Shown here one piece after another: positions 8,767 to 17,615 of a DNA stretch of 26,399 nt. Under the pieces are notes generated by a model. It was not told where the DNA came from. It was given only the letters and a program-made list of their open reading frames with translations, and did no database searches. Position numbers and translations under genes: made by a program. Within the stretch, counting starts at the first letter, position 1. Each line of letters opens with the position of its first letter. Source of the DNA: Chara braunii (lineage: Eukaryota; Streptophyta; Charophyceae; Charales; Characeae); contig BFEA01000001.1 in assembly GCA_003427395.1 (NCBI GenBank), positions 14,007,134 to 14,033,532 of the forward strand, in the 5' to 3' direction.

Positions 8767-9254
8767 ATGGTGGTCATGAGAACTAAAGAGATTTCAGCAG
8801 AAGAAATCAGACAGAGAAGGCAGAAATTTGGCAGAGGTTCAGGCCCGGGTCAAGAGGAAGTTGAGTGTCTCCTAAAGTCACTGAACACTCTAAGTAAGAG
8901 AGGGGTGTTCCCATATGAGGTCGTCAGATATGAGATGGTTGAGAGCGGATGGGAGCAGGAACGGTTATATGTACTGACATTCTACTTTACGGATCTGGAT
9001 GTGTATGATGTGAGAATCTATGTTCCAAAAAAAAAAGTATTGATGTAGTGTATGGGAGATGCTGGGGATTTGCTGAAGAGGTCGTACTGAAAGAGAAAGA
9101 GAGGCTTGAGAGAGAGAACAAATGTTTCACTGGATCTACTCGATTTACTGTCTGTGATGGACTCCCAGTCCCTCCTTTACCTGATATTAATTTATCTAAA
9201 GACAATTGGTATGCTATGGTAGAATTTGCATGGAAAGTGAAGAGAGCCCAATAA
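8767..9254 (+). pseudogene. Internal module A, copy 2, frame broken at an A10 run
   Basis: The frame from ATG 8767 reads a charged N-terminus, then SKRGVFPYEVVRYEMVESG, LYVLTFYF and the core YDVRIYVPKK. It meets a run of ten A (9027-9036) and stops at TAG 9046-9048. Reading one base back from the A run continues the homology: a CWGFAEE helix, then LPVPPLPDINLS and DNWYAMVEF to a stop at 9252-9254. The break is thus a -1 shift at A-AAA-AAA. It is either a one-base indel in the homopolymer (in the genome or the assembly) or a slippery site. It follows copy 1 directly and overlaps copy 3. Function is unknown. Confidence 0.5.
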
Positions 9255-9750
9255 TAATACTCTCAGTAGCCAGGATAACTACTGTGAGGGGCAAACTCTA
9301 TGAGGTGATAGGGTGTGATAATCCTTTTGTGATCCTGAGATATGAGACTTGTGTGAGAGGGCCCGTAATATTTCACATCCCAGTGGTCAAATTCCTGAGT
9401 ACTGGCAGCCTGGACGTAAGGATTTATGTGCCAGTAGGCTTAAAAAAGGAAGATGATTACTTGAAGTGTCAGACAAGTGTTTATATTAGTCTTATAAGAA
9501 CCAAAGAGTGGCTTGAGAAGTTAAAGAGAAAGGTAACCTGGGGGAAGGAAGTAAGACAATTTGAGAGGCTCCCTGGGTTCTCAATTAGATGCCTCTGCTG
9601 GAAGCTATTGCTGAGATTCGTAGAGCAAGAGAAAAAGACTCCACTGTGATGATAAAATCCCTACTTTTAAGTACCTTTGAACACAGATTCGAGATCCCTG
9701 ATTTTGTCCAACCTGAGATCTACCTTTTAGATATTGCTTATGATGTTTAA
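9206..9750 (+). pseudogene. Internal module A, copy 3, divergent and frameshifted
   Basis: An open frame at 9206-9649 contains TVRGKLYEVIG, FVILRYETC, a hydrophobic stretch and LDVRIYVPVG, matching the core of copies 1 and 2. It then has a basic helix (KEWLEKLKRKVTWGKE). From about 9589 a second frame (ATG 9589 to TAA 9748-9750, 53 codons) holds IRRAREKD and a C-terminal FEIPDFVQPEIYLLDIAYDV. This may be the end of the module or the start of a fourth degenerate copy. It is the most diverged copy, so the assignment rests mainly on the RIYVP core. It ends 2 nt before the next ATG. Confidence 0.4.
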
Positions 9751-9752
9751 CG

Positions 9753-10043
9753 ATGTCCAGCTTGACTGAACAACTGACACTAGGAGTTGTGTTGGAAGGT
9801 AGAATAGTCAAGGTAGAAGAGACTCTTCGGATCTCTGACAGTAATCTTTCTACCCTGGATGAACTTCAGTTTTTGCAACCTTTCATTGATCGCATGAGAG
9901 AATCTGCCTTAAGAATTGTCACTGATCAGACTGAGATAAGCTATTTGTTAATGGTGGTGAAAGTGGGAACTACCGAGAGAGTATCATATCACACTTCCCG
10001 GGAACGGGTCTCTCTTGCAAAAAGGATCAATAGTGGGCCGTAA
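9753..10043 (+). CDS. Small ORF, module B copy 1 (internal), function unknown
   Basis: This is an intact 96-codon ORF. Its ATG follows the previous stop by 2 nt (TAA-CG-ATG) and its own stop TAA 10041-10043 is 3 nt before the next ATG. It has VVLEGRIVKVEETL, a predicted helix FIDRMRESALRIV, DQTEISYLLMVV, and a C-terminal ERVSLAKRI. The next ORF repeats the same order: GTIKRYDRRL, YIGRLRRIALPLI, TQSIIAFTLY, EPVSLARRV. The pair is therefore a tandem duplication of one domain of about 85 residues. There is no transmembrane helix, zinc motif or catalytic motif. Its position just upstream of gag recalls the ORF1 of Ogre-type elements, but I see no sequence link. Confidence 0.55.
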   Translation: MSSLTEQLTLGVVLEGRIVKVEETLRISDSNLSTLDELQFLQPFIDRMRESALRIVTDQTEISYLLMVVKVGTTERVSYHTSRERVSLAKRINSGP

Positions 10044-10046
10044 GCG

Positions 10047-10313
10047 ATGCAATTTGATTATGAGATTATAGACCTGACTCGATATTTTATGATTAGGGGT
10101 ACTATAAAAAGGTATGATAGAAGATTGAGTAGAGATGATGAAAGAAAATTGATTGAAGACTACATTGGAAGGCTGAGAAGGATTGCACTGCCCTTGATCA
10201 CTACCCAATCCATTATTGCTTTTACTCTTTATGAACAGAACTCGCAAGGGGTAGAGCAGACAAGAGAAGAAAGAAACGAGCCTGTATCCCTTGCTAGAAG
10301 AGTGAGAGATTGA
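10047..10313 (+). CDS. Small ORF, module B copy 2 (internal), function unknown
   Basis: This is an intact 88-codon ORF in the same frame as the preceding one, separated from it only by TAA-GCG. A single sense mutation of that TAA would fuse the two into one protein of about 186 residues. It carries YIGRLRRIALPLI, TQSIIAFTLYEQ and EPVSLARRVRD, parallel to copy 1. The product is basic overall. Gag starts 61 nt downstream in another frame. Whether this was a separate product (by reinitiation) or part of a longer polyprotein cannot be told from one copy. Confidence 0.55.
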   Translation: MQFDYEIIDLTRYFMIRGTIKRYDRRLSRDDERKLIEDYIGRLRRIALPLITTQSIIAFTLYEQNSQGVEQTREERNEPVSLARRVRD

Positions 10314-10374
10314 AGGGCAAGGAAGAAGAGGACAAGAATGACAGAAAGAGAGAAGAGAATATTCGGAAAAATTT

Positions 10375-11973
10375 ATGGTCAAAATGGCAGGACGAGGAAG
10401 GCCGAGTTCTTCTGCAGGGACCAATGAAGAGGCCCTGGTTGGGGTTATACGGGAACTGGTCGAGAGAGTAGACACTATAAAAGGAGGGTCAGATATTGCA
10501 AGAGCAAAGAGGCCAGATGAGAGGATTCCATGTTTAAGAGGGCCTCAGGTTAATGTTTTTTTGGACGAGTATGAATTATTTGGACTCAGTTACGGCTGGA
10601 CAGATAAGCAACGGCTTAAGCATCTTCTATCATACTGTGATACTGACTCAAGGTTGGCTGTTCAGGAACTATAGGAAGGTGCCACTACGTGGGAAGAGGT
10701 CAAAGAGAGAATGAAAAAGGAATTTGAGAATGACTCAGTCCCAACTACAACCAAGGATTTACTCAACATCAGGAGAGCTAAATATGACACTTTCAATGTT
10801 TTTCTTCAGACCTTCATCCGGATAGCAAGAAGAATTTCATATTTGGATGAGCCCCAGAGATATCATTTATTTTTGACAAATTTTACTGACACTGAAAGGC
10901 AGGCAGTTCTCAACCAGGCTCAGCATTACCCTCTCAGATGGGATGAAATGGTTGCGATTGTAAGAACTCTATCTACAGTCTCTCATAAGAAATGGTCACT
11001 AAATCAAATCAGTACCTTGACTAAGGACTGGGAGACTGAAAACGGTATGAACAGAGAGAACAATCTGAGTGCTGAGAATATTCTTCATGAAGTAATGGCT
11101 AACTTCATGCCTGCAAGACCTGCAACCCATGTTGTGGATGACAGGGGAAAGAAGAAGGATGAAAGTAAAGAGGATGATGACGATGATGATGACAATGAGG
11201 GCTATGGTAAGAAGGGGGATTCTTCCACATCCAAAAGCAATAAGAAGAATCGTGATGGAGGAAACAGAGAAAGAAAAAAATACAATGAGCATCCTAAGAG
11301 GAGTTTTACCTGCTACTACTGTGGTGAAGGGGGTCACACTACCACCTATTGCAAGCCTCTTAAGGAGGATGTAAGGAGTGGGGTAGCAAAGAAAGATGCA
11401 ATGGGCCATGTCTGTGATAGTTCATGGAATAAGTTGGACCCCAGATATCCAGGAGGTATGAGGCTTCTTGCTTTTGAACATGATGAAAATGTGAAGATTA
11501 AGAAGAAGAGAAAGGCTAATGTGAATGTTCATTTCCTCATTGGAGAATTGCCTAATGAACTAATACAGGGAACAAGTGACCTTCATACCACGATTGCGCT
11601 ATCCTTGCAGTCCTTGACGTTGACAGAGTGTGTGCCCAGTGAGACTTCTACAAGTGAGTCTCCATTAGAAGGGAATTCTACTTCTCAGAATTCTTCTGAA
11701 TTAGTAGAATCCTCTTCCAATGAGAGGGTTTGCTTTCTGGCTAACATGATGTTGTTTCATGGCGATTTACCCCCAGAACTTGTCATGGAACCCAATGTTC
11801 GGATTGGTGAAGTAAGAAACCTCCAAGCCCGTATGACACCTCAAATGATAGAGGAAAAGAAAAGGAGGAAGGCTGAAGAGTTATTGATTAACATCCTTGA
11901 TGACCTTGGACAGAAACGTTCACAGGGAAATAATGAACAGGGGAGAAAAGAGGAAATTTATTCTCAAGAGTGA
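10375..11973 (+). pseudogene. gag: gag (capsid and nucleocapsid), one in-frame TAG
   Basis: ATG 10375 (or ATG 10384) opens a frame that runs to TGA 11971-11973, interrupted only by TAG 10672-10674. Without that codon it would be about 532 residues. The capsid-like part contains VNVFLDEYELFG and TTWEEVKERMKKEF, typical of the Ty3/gypsy Gag core (retrotrans_gag-like). A Lys-rich and Asp-run linker follows, then a CCHC zinc knuckle CYYCGEGGHTTTYC (C-x2-C-x4-H-x4-C, 11311-11352). About 200 further residues follow the knuckle, including a Ser/Glu-rich stretch, which is long for a Gag tail. The stop lies between two well-matching capsid halves. It sits in the context TAG-GAA, as does the one at 12551. 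Gag forms the particle and binds the RNA. Confidence 0.85.
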
Positions 11974-12847
11974 CTTGGATGATGAGACAATGATTTCTGA
12001 TGTAATTGTTAAAATGTTGGAAGAGACGGAAGTGACATTGTCTTTCAAGGAAGCAATGACCCTAGCACCCAAACTGAGAGAAGAGTTGAAAAAGTTAATT
12101 GAGAAGAAAAAATTGGAAGTTAATTACTTGGGATCAGTTTTTCCCAATCAGGTGAACAGATCACTACCAGGTTGTAAGATGAGATTCGCAACCATGGGAT
12201 GTGGGAACCTTACAATTCGCATTAATCAAGTGAAGATTCTAGCCCTAGTGGGCTCTGGGGCAGAGATCATACTTCTTTCACGAAAAATGATGGAGGCGTG
12301 TAATTTGACTATTGATAGGCCTGCCCAAAATGTACCGAGCAATATTGCAGGAGAGTTGTTTGTGGCAGGGTTTATAGATAATTTGCCTATCAGAGTTGGG
12401 ACAATGACTGTGGAACTATTGGGTTTTGTAGTGTCGGACCTGGACCATGACTGTATCTTGGGAACTCCATTCTTGCATGGGATGGAGACAGTCCAATTTT
12501 TCAATCATGAGGGGTCATCTTGGATCGGTCTACAAGATCCTGAGACTGCTTAGGAACAGACCTTTATGGTCTACACAAAAAGTAATTTCAAGCATCAACT
12601 GTCTGCTAATTCAATCAGAAGAGAAGAGTCTACTGAAAAGATTAGGAGGCTAAAAGCAGAAGGAAAACCAGAAGTGAAGGAAGAGATTTCGTTGGGTATC
12701 AATCAGATTTCGAAAATGATAAAAGCCCTTGGTAATCTCGAGAACGAAGATGGACAAATTGAAGAATTTAAAAGGGTTGTAGAGACTACTAAGGGAGGAA
12801 AGATGGAATTAAGATTTGCATCGACTCACCCTTTTTTAGGAAAATAG
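11897..12847 (+). pseudogene. pol: pol: aspartic protease region, catalytic Asp lost
   Basis: This frame overlaps the gag end by 77 bp in the +1 frame. It has one in-frame TAG at 12551-12553 and a final TAG at 12845-12847. The protease core is recognisable from ALVGSGAEIILLS (expected D-S-G-A; the codon at 12251-12253 is GGC, Gly, instead of an Asp codon) to DCILGTPFL, the usual I-L-G-x-x-F motif. The catalytic Asp is essential in this family, so protease activity should be absent. The stretch 12554-12847 is a charged linker to RT without a motif I know. At its end lies a T6 run where the frame must shift by -1 to enter RT. Other Ty3/gypsy elements make Gag-Pol by a frameshift or in one frame. 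The overlap here could be either a real +1 site or a decay indel. Confidence 0.8.
12832..12838 (+). other. U-UUU-UUA heptamer at the PR-RT frame change
   Basis: In the protease frame the codons here are CCT-TTT-TTA, giving T-TTT-TTA, the form of a classic -1 slippery heptamer. A TAG follows 6 nt later (12845). The -1 frame is exactly the one that continues into RT. No strong downstream stem or pseudoknot is evident (only a possible 5-bp pairing of 12847-12851 with 12898-12902). A one-base change in the T run would look the same. Confidence 0.35.
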
Positions 12848-14410
12848 CCACTTGGTCAAAGAGAAAATACAAACCCAAAGAGGTGAAGAAAAACCCGGTG
12901 GCAGTCCTAATAAAAAAAGACTATGATGAAGCATTGGAAAAGGAGAGGAGAAACATAAAAGCATTGAGAGAATCAACAAAATTGGGGAATAGAGTCACCA
13001 GAGAGAGATTTGACACAATGAAGATAGGCTCGGATCAGTTTATCCTGCCTAAAGAAAAAGAATATATCTTCAGTATGTGTCATAAATTTTCTGGTGCTTT
13101 CTCCTTTAATGATGAAGAGAGAGGGCGGCTGGATGTGAACATGATCAAGATGGTCAAGATTTGGACAGTTGATCATATTCCATGGAATGATAGGCCGACC
13201 AAGTATGCCCTGAAGGAAGAAGCAGAAGTCGTAAAGTGCCTTGATAAAAAGATTGCATCTAATGTTGCTGAACCTGCTGATGGACCGTATGCTAACCACT
13301 GATTTTGTTTTTGGAAACCAGGGGGCGGGGTAAGATGGATACAAAATCTTCAGAAGCTCAATTCTGTGACAGTACGTGATGGAGGTAGTCTTCCTAATGC
13401 TGATCTCCTCTCCGAATCTTTTGCTGGTCGATATATTTATTTTTTTTGTTGATCTGTATTCTGGCTATGATCAGTTCCCTATTGATCCCACTAGCCGACC
13501 AATGACTGTCACGCACACGCCAAGGGGGCTTGTTCAGATGTGTGTGGTACCTCAGGGTTGGAATAACGGTGTGGCAGTGGTTCAAAGGGATATGATCAAG
13601 GTCATGCAAGATATTTCTCCTGAAATAACCATCCCCTACATTGATGATAATCCTGTAAAAGGACCTTTGATAAGAGATGAGACTTTGGTCGCAGGGGGAG
13701 TCAGAAAGTTTGTCTGGGAACATGTTGAAGGAGTAAAGATGGTCCTAGAGAGACTTCAAAAGTATAATCTAACTGCCAGTGGACCAAAGTCCCTTCTCTT
13801 CCAGCCAGAAGTAATTATTTTTGGCTTCAGATGTTTCTCCAAGGGTAAGAGTCCTGACCCCAAGAAGATAGATAAAATCTTAAACTGCCCTCTGCCCCTC
13901 AAAAGAGTGACAGATGTCAGGAGCTTCTTGGGGGTCTGCGAATTTTGGAGGATTTTTATTCCTCATTTTGCTACCCTTGCAGAGCTTCTGAGGGAGATGG
14001 TAAGGCAAGGGGCTAACTTAGCATGGAATGATAAAAGACAGGTTGTTGCAGAAACATTACAAGAAAAACTAAAAGATGGTGGTGTAGTGCTGGGAGTGCC
14101 ATATTATGATGATGAAGATTCAAGACCTTTCATCATTGAGGCGGATGGAGGACCAGTTGCTCTAGGTGGAGTGCTCATTCAGAAAGTTGAAAATGGGAGA
14201 GAGAGACCTCTGAGATTTGAGAGCAGGACTCTCAATTCAACAAAAAGAGGCTACACCCAATTCAGGAAAGAGCTACAATCAATCATTCATAGCCTCAAGT
14301 GCTTTAGGGACTACGTACTAGGAAGGAGATTCATCCTGAGGACTGATGCATCTGCACCAACAGGTAGATCCAACAGTCAGCAGGTGGATCGCCTTCATCT
14401 GGACATATGA
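12838..14410 (+). pseudogene. pol: pol: reverse transcriptase and RNase H, broken reading frame
   Basis: The N-terminal RT part is at 12838-13302 in frame 1 (DHIPWND, then ADGPYANH) and ends at TGA 13300-13302, where related proteins have Trp. The frame stays homologous beyond it (GGGVRWIQNLQKLN, FAGRYIYFF) until a T8 run (13440-13447), where it moves to frame 2. It then reads FFVDLYSGYDQ (first Asp), VVPQGWNN and the YIDD box at 13637-13648, then DNPVKGP and KFVWEH. The thumb or connection has FLGVCEFWRIFIPHF. RNase H has IIEADGG (Asp), FRKELQSI (Glu) and LRTDAS (Asp), so its three acidic residues are present. The VKGP and VWEH motifs are ones I associate with fungal-type Ty3/gypsy RTs. It lies between protease and integrase as expected. 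Confidence 0.85.
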
Positions 14411-15200
14411 TTTTAAGTTGGAAAAGATGCCTACTGAGAAGAACAGAGCAGATGGCCTAAGCCGGATTGAATGGCAAGGAGAAGAAAAAAAAGTGAATGG
14501 AACGATTGAAGAGTCTGCCTATGTTGATAATTTTCTTAATGAAAAAGATGATGAGGATTATGAAGCACCATGCTCCTACAAGTGCAGTCTGTGGCCAGAA
14601 GAGAGAGACAGCTGGGGAGAAATCCCAAGCGCATACGTTTATGAGTCCATTTTAGGGAAAGAAGAAGAAGATGAACCAAACGATTGGTATGCTAGAGGTA
14701 ATGCAAAAGCAGTGGCTGCTCATGAAATTTGGGAAAGTTCAAGCTCAAAGGAAGAAGAAGAGAATGAAAAGAAGGAGGAAGAAATATTTTTCTTCTTCGA
14801 AGAATATGATGAAGGTTATCAAGAGATTGGCAAGAAGATGGAAAAGGAGCAGCTAAAAGAATATTATTGTAAAAATTCAAGGAAAAAATTCAGACTAAAA
14901 AGAGGACATCTCTTTGTGGACGGTAAGGGAGGCCTACCTCCACTAAGAGTGGTCTGTGGTAAAGAAAGACAGTTAGAGATAATTATTGCTCTACACGAAG
15001 GGGTTGCTGGTGGCCACAGGGCTGCTGAGGCAACCTACTCCAAGACTGTCAAACTTTTCTTCTGGCTTGGCATGAGAGACATGATTCACATATACTGTAA
15101 ATCATGTGTGTTATGTCAGAAGAGGTCTACCAAAAGAATGATTGAGCCCCTATTCCCCACTATCCTGGTGCAGCCAGGTAGTAGAGTTCATCTTATATCT
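14346..15200 (+). pseudogene. pol: pol: RNase H tail, acidic linker and integrase zinc finger
   Basis: A one-base shift near 14348 moves pol into frame 3. There it reads QQVDPTVSRWIAFIW, YDFKLEKMPTEKN and ADGLSR, the usual end of the RNase H/tether region (compare the common A-D-x-L-S-R). A linker of about 120 residues then contains several runs of Glu and Asp, such as KEEEDE and KEEEENEKKEEE, which is unusually long and acidic for this position. The integrase HHCC finger follows at 14994-15116: H-x6-H ... C-x2-C with LLCQ-like VLCQKRS. After it comes RMIEPLFPTILVQPG and VHL. At about 15190-15198 the frame breaks just where the first catalytic Asp of the integrase core is expected. Confidence 0.8.
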
Positions 15201-15711
15201 CGTCACTATGCCTCCAGGCAAGGGCGGGATGAGATATATACTAAACATGAGAGATAACTTCTCTGGATATGTTGAGGCAAAAACTCTGAAAAGGAAGACA
15301 GCCGAACAAGTGGCTGACTGGATAAAAGAAGTCTATCTCAGGTATCCTTTTATCAGAGAATTTGTCTCAGATAGAGGATCAGAATTCAGAAATGAGATTG
15401 TCAGAAGAACCACGCTTAGATTGGGTGTCAGAATTCGGTATGTGACTACTTACCACCCTCAAGCTAATGCACCTGTTGAAAGAGGCCACAAAACTTTAAA
15501 AGATTCACTGGCCAAGTGGTGTGAGGGAAATCTCAGTAACTGGCCGAAAGTTTTAAGAGTTGTTGTGTACGCTGACAATATCACAGTCAAGAGAACTATA
15601 TTGGCTATGCACCATTTACTCTGTGGTACGGCCGATATGCTACGTTGCCAATTGAAAGTATTATCAAGACATGGTCAAGTCAAGAGAGTGACAAGGATTA
15701 TTCTATTTTAG
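15142..15711 (+). pseudogene. pol: pol: integrase catalytic core, first Asp lost
   Basis: The core reads in frame 1 from about 15200: LVTMPPGKGGMRYILNM, then DNFSGYVEA, REFVSDRGSEF (Asp codon 15370-15372) and YHPQANAPVERGH (Glu codon 15478-15480). The Asp and Glu are separated by 35 residues, the canonical D-x35-E. The first Asp should follow VHL. Instead the bases there are ATAT where a GAT would restore both residue and frame, so it is lost with a one-base insertion. Frame changes again at about 15597. The HPQAN and ERGH wording is typical of the same fungal-type branch as the RT. This enzyme would join the element's DNA to the host genome. This copy should be inactive. Confidence 0.85.
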
Positions 15712-16098
15712 AACTCCTCCAGATCAGGATGAGACAAATATCAGAAGTTGATCAGGCAGTGATGGATGCTGTTGGCATCCAGCAGATTATTAGATCAAGA
15801 GAGGTGAAACAAGAAAATATATATAAAAAAAGAGAAATTGAAGATTATAGATGTTGTCCTTCTGTTTGACAGTTCCCTTGAGACACAACGGACTAAAAGG
15901 TTTGAGCCCAGACGGCTTAGTCCTTACAGAATCACGGGAGAAGCAGAAGGCAAAGTTCATGAGATGTCAGAGATGGACGGATCCAGGGTTCATGACATGG
16001 TATCAGGTTCCAGACTTCGCAAGTTCATATTCAGAAACCCAGATATGATTCCTATAGTAACCTCAAGGAGAGGGAAGAGAGGTCAGTCATCTAAGTGA
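15600..16098 (+). pseudogene. pol: pol: integrase C-terminal region (GPF/Y-like and SH3-like part)
   Basis: In frame 3 from 15600 it reads GYAPFTLWYGR (15603-15635) and LPIES, the module after the core that corresponds to the G-[YF]-[ST]-P-x-E-L-x-x-G of Ty3/gypsy integrases, then a helical part. An A-run at 15825-15831 shifts the frame. In frame 1 IIDVVLLFDSSLE, RFEPRRLSPYRI, VHEMSEMDGSRV and SGSRLRKFIF follow, the beta-barrel-like C-terminal domain, ending at TGA 16096-16098. There is no chromodomain after it. It lies last in pol, with no env or further sense ORF downstream. Confidence 0.8.
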
Positions 16099-16530
16099 GA
16101 GAACAGTTCCAGAGAGCTGAGAGAAAAAGTACAGTAAGACAATGAGACAGCAAGACTGAAATTTCAAGAGGCTGTGATCGTTCGTGCATGGTTAATTCAG
16201 CATTTCAATTTTTCAAGCACGTCAGTTAATTTTCTGTTTCAGCAAGCAGCAAAGTTAATAAGGCTATATCTTTGATGCAATGCTATATTCGATCCATGAG
16301 TCTCAAAGTCCCAGAGAGTGGGAAATAACTGTGAAGATACAGTTTTCGAGAGCATTGACGCAGTGTCAAAGATTTGGGGAACTCATGGCTGTGGCATATC
16401 AATAGATGTATTCGGTATTCCTTTTATGATAAAGAGAAAGCATGAAAGGATAGAGAAGTTCAGTTCTGTCTGACTAAGAGTTGTCAGCAGAAGAGCTTCG
16501 TGCCTCAGACTACGTTGTCAGCCTTCACTC
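16099..16530 (+). other. Start of the 3' noncoding region
   Basis: There is no ORF with coding character. The stretch is A-rich with GAGA words and no repeats or RNA genes that I can recognise. Confidence 0.5.
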
Positions 16531-16757
16531 AGAAGAGGGAAGGGACCTCTCTGAGATCAGCACTTCAGTATTTCCTTGGGACTGACGGGATGTCCCTTGG
16601 AAAAGAAAATTCCCAACTGAGGGAAGGGACCTCTCAAGGGCCAGCACTGAGTATCCTTCTTGAGACTGAAGGGAGGTCTCCTGTAAGGGTTTGGTGTTGG
16701 TTATCATGTTGCTGTTCAGTGCCTCTTGAGACTGACGAGACGTCTCTTGAGAAGCGT
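16531..16757. repeat. 3' region tandem array 1, ~75-80 bp units
   Basis: Three degenerate units carry GGAAGGGACCTCTC (first two units), CAGCACT-x-AGTAT and the signature CTTGAGACTGACGGGA...GTCTCTTG at about 16574, 16654 and 16720. The third unit contains the 10-bp palindrome GAGACGTCTC. The word GACTGACGGGAC recurs alone at about 17176 and 17369. Tandem repeats in the 3' untranslated region are known from plant Tat/Ogre elements. Confidence 0.75.
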
Positions 16758-16864
16758 TTGTCTTGTTATGGGGCGCGGGCAGTTTGCTTGTGGATTATGA
16801 TATGCTTGCCTGATTGTCTGTGCCTAGGGTTTTTCTTCTCTAACTTGAGGATGCATTGATTGTC

Positions 16865-17050
16865 GGGGTCAGCCAGAGCCTTACCGCAGTAGGTTGCAAT
16901 CTGGTGGGGTTAGCAGGTCCCCGACGCGAGTGTCGAATTCCGTAGTCGGCTGAGGCTAAGACTCCGGGAGCCTGGCCTATGAGGTCGAAAGGGGTCAGCT
17001 GGAACCCTACCGCAGTCAGAGGATGCAATCCAGTGAGGTTCGCCAGAGCC
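16865..17050. repeat. 3' region repeat 2, ~127-bp spaced units
   Basis: GGGGTCAGCCAGAGCCTTACCGCAGT... at 16865 and GGGGTCAGCTGGAACCCTACCGCAGT... at 16991 each continue to TGCAATC-x-x-GTG-x-GGTT. Weaker traces (GGGGCAGCCAGCGCCCTTGG at about 17094) suggest a third, decayed unit. The stretch 17100-17600 has no gene. It ends with an ATTT-rich run at 17457-17490. Confidence 0.7.
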
Positions 17051-17615
17051 TAAAACTGTGGTTAGACCGGGTCCCACGTTCAAAAATCTGGGCGGGGCAG
17101 CCAGCGCCCTTGGCCAAAAACTGGTAGGTGAGCCGGTCCATGATCGCAGTGGTCAAATCCGGGTTCGGGACAGTTTGACTGACGGGACATCTACTGTCAT
17201 AGGGTGACCAGACCCGCTATAATCTGGGTGTCCTGGCGAGAGTGCCAAAGGGCTGTCATACTCGAGTAGTGGGTATGTTGGTCCTTACCTGGAGGCAGGT
17301 CAAAGGGGCTGTCAAGACAAATTGTCTGACTAGTCCTGGCTTGAGGCGGGCCGAATGAGGTTTGTTAGACTGACGGGACGTCCAACATTCCTAGCCAGTG
17401 GTGGGCCGAAACCAAGGCAATCAATAAATCCTGGGTGTGAAGAGTTGTTATGTGACATTTATTATTTATTATTTATTATTTTATTTATGGGTTTTATTTT
17501 AATTTGTGACTGCTTGACTATTGGTTGTTAGAGGGTCTGCTTGCTGGGGACGGGATCCGCTGTCTGTTGGACTCGTTGTTTTGCAGGTATACAAAGTTTT
17601 ATTTGAAGTTCTCCA

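Noticed and set aside
10999-11409. Minus-strand ORF over gag
   Set aside because: It is a shadow of the gag frame. The hydrophobic run is the complement of the Asp/Lys codons.
10375-16098. Alternative genetic code (TAG or TGA as sense)
   Set aside because: Stops of both kinds occur together with frameshifts and lost catalytic residues, and TAG/TGA also end the intact ORFs. Decay explains it.
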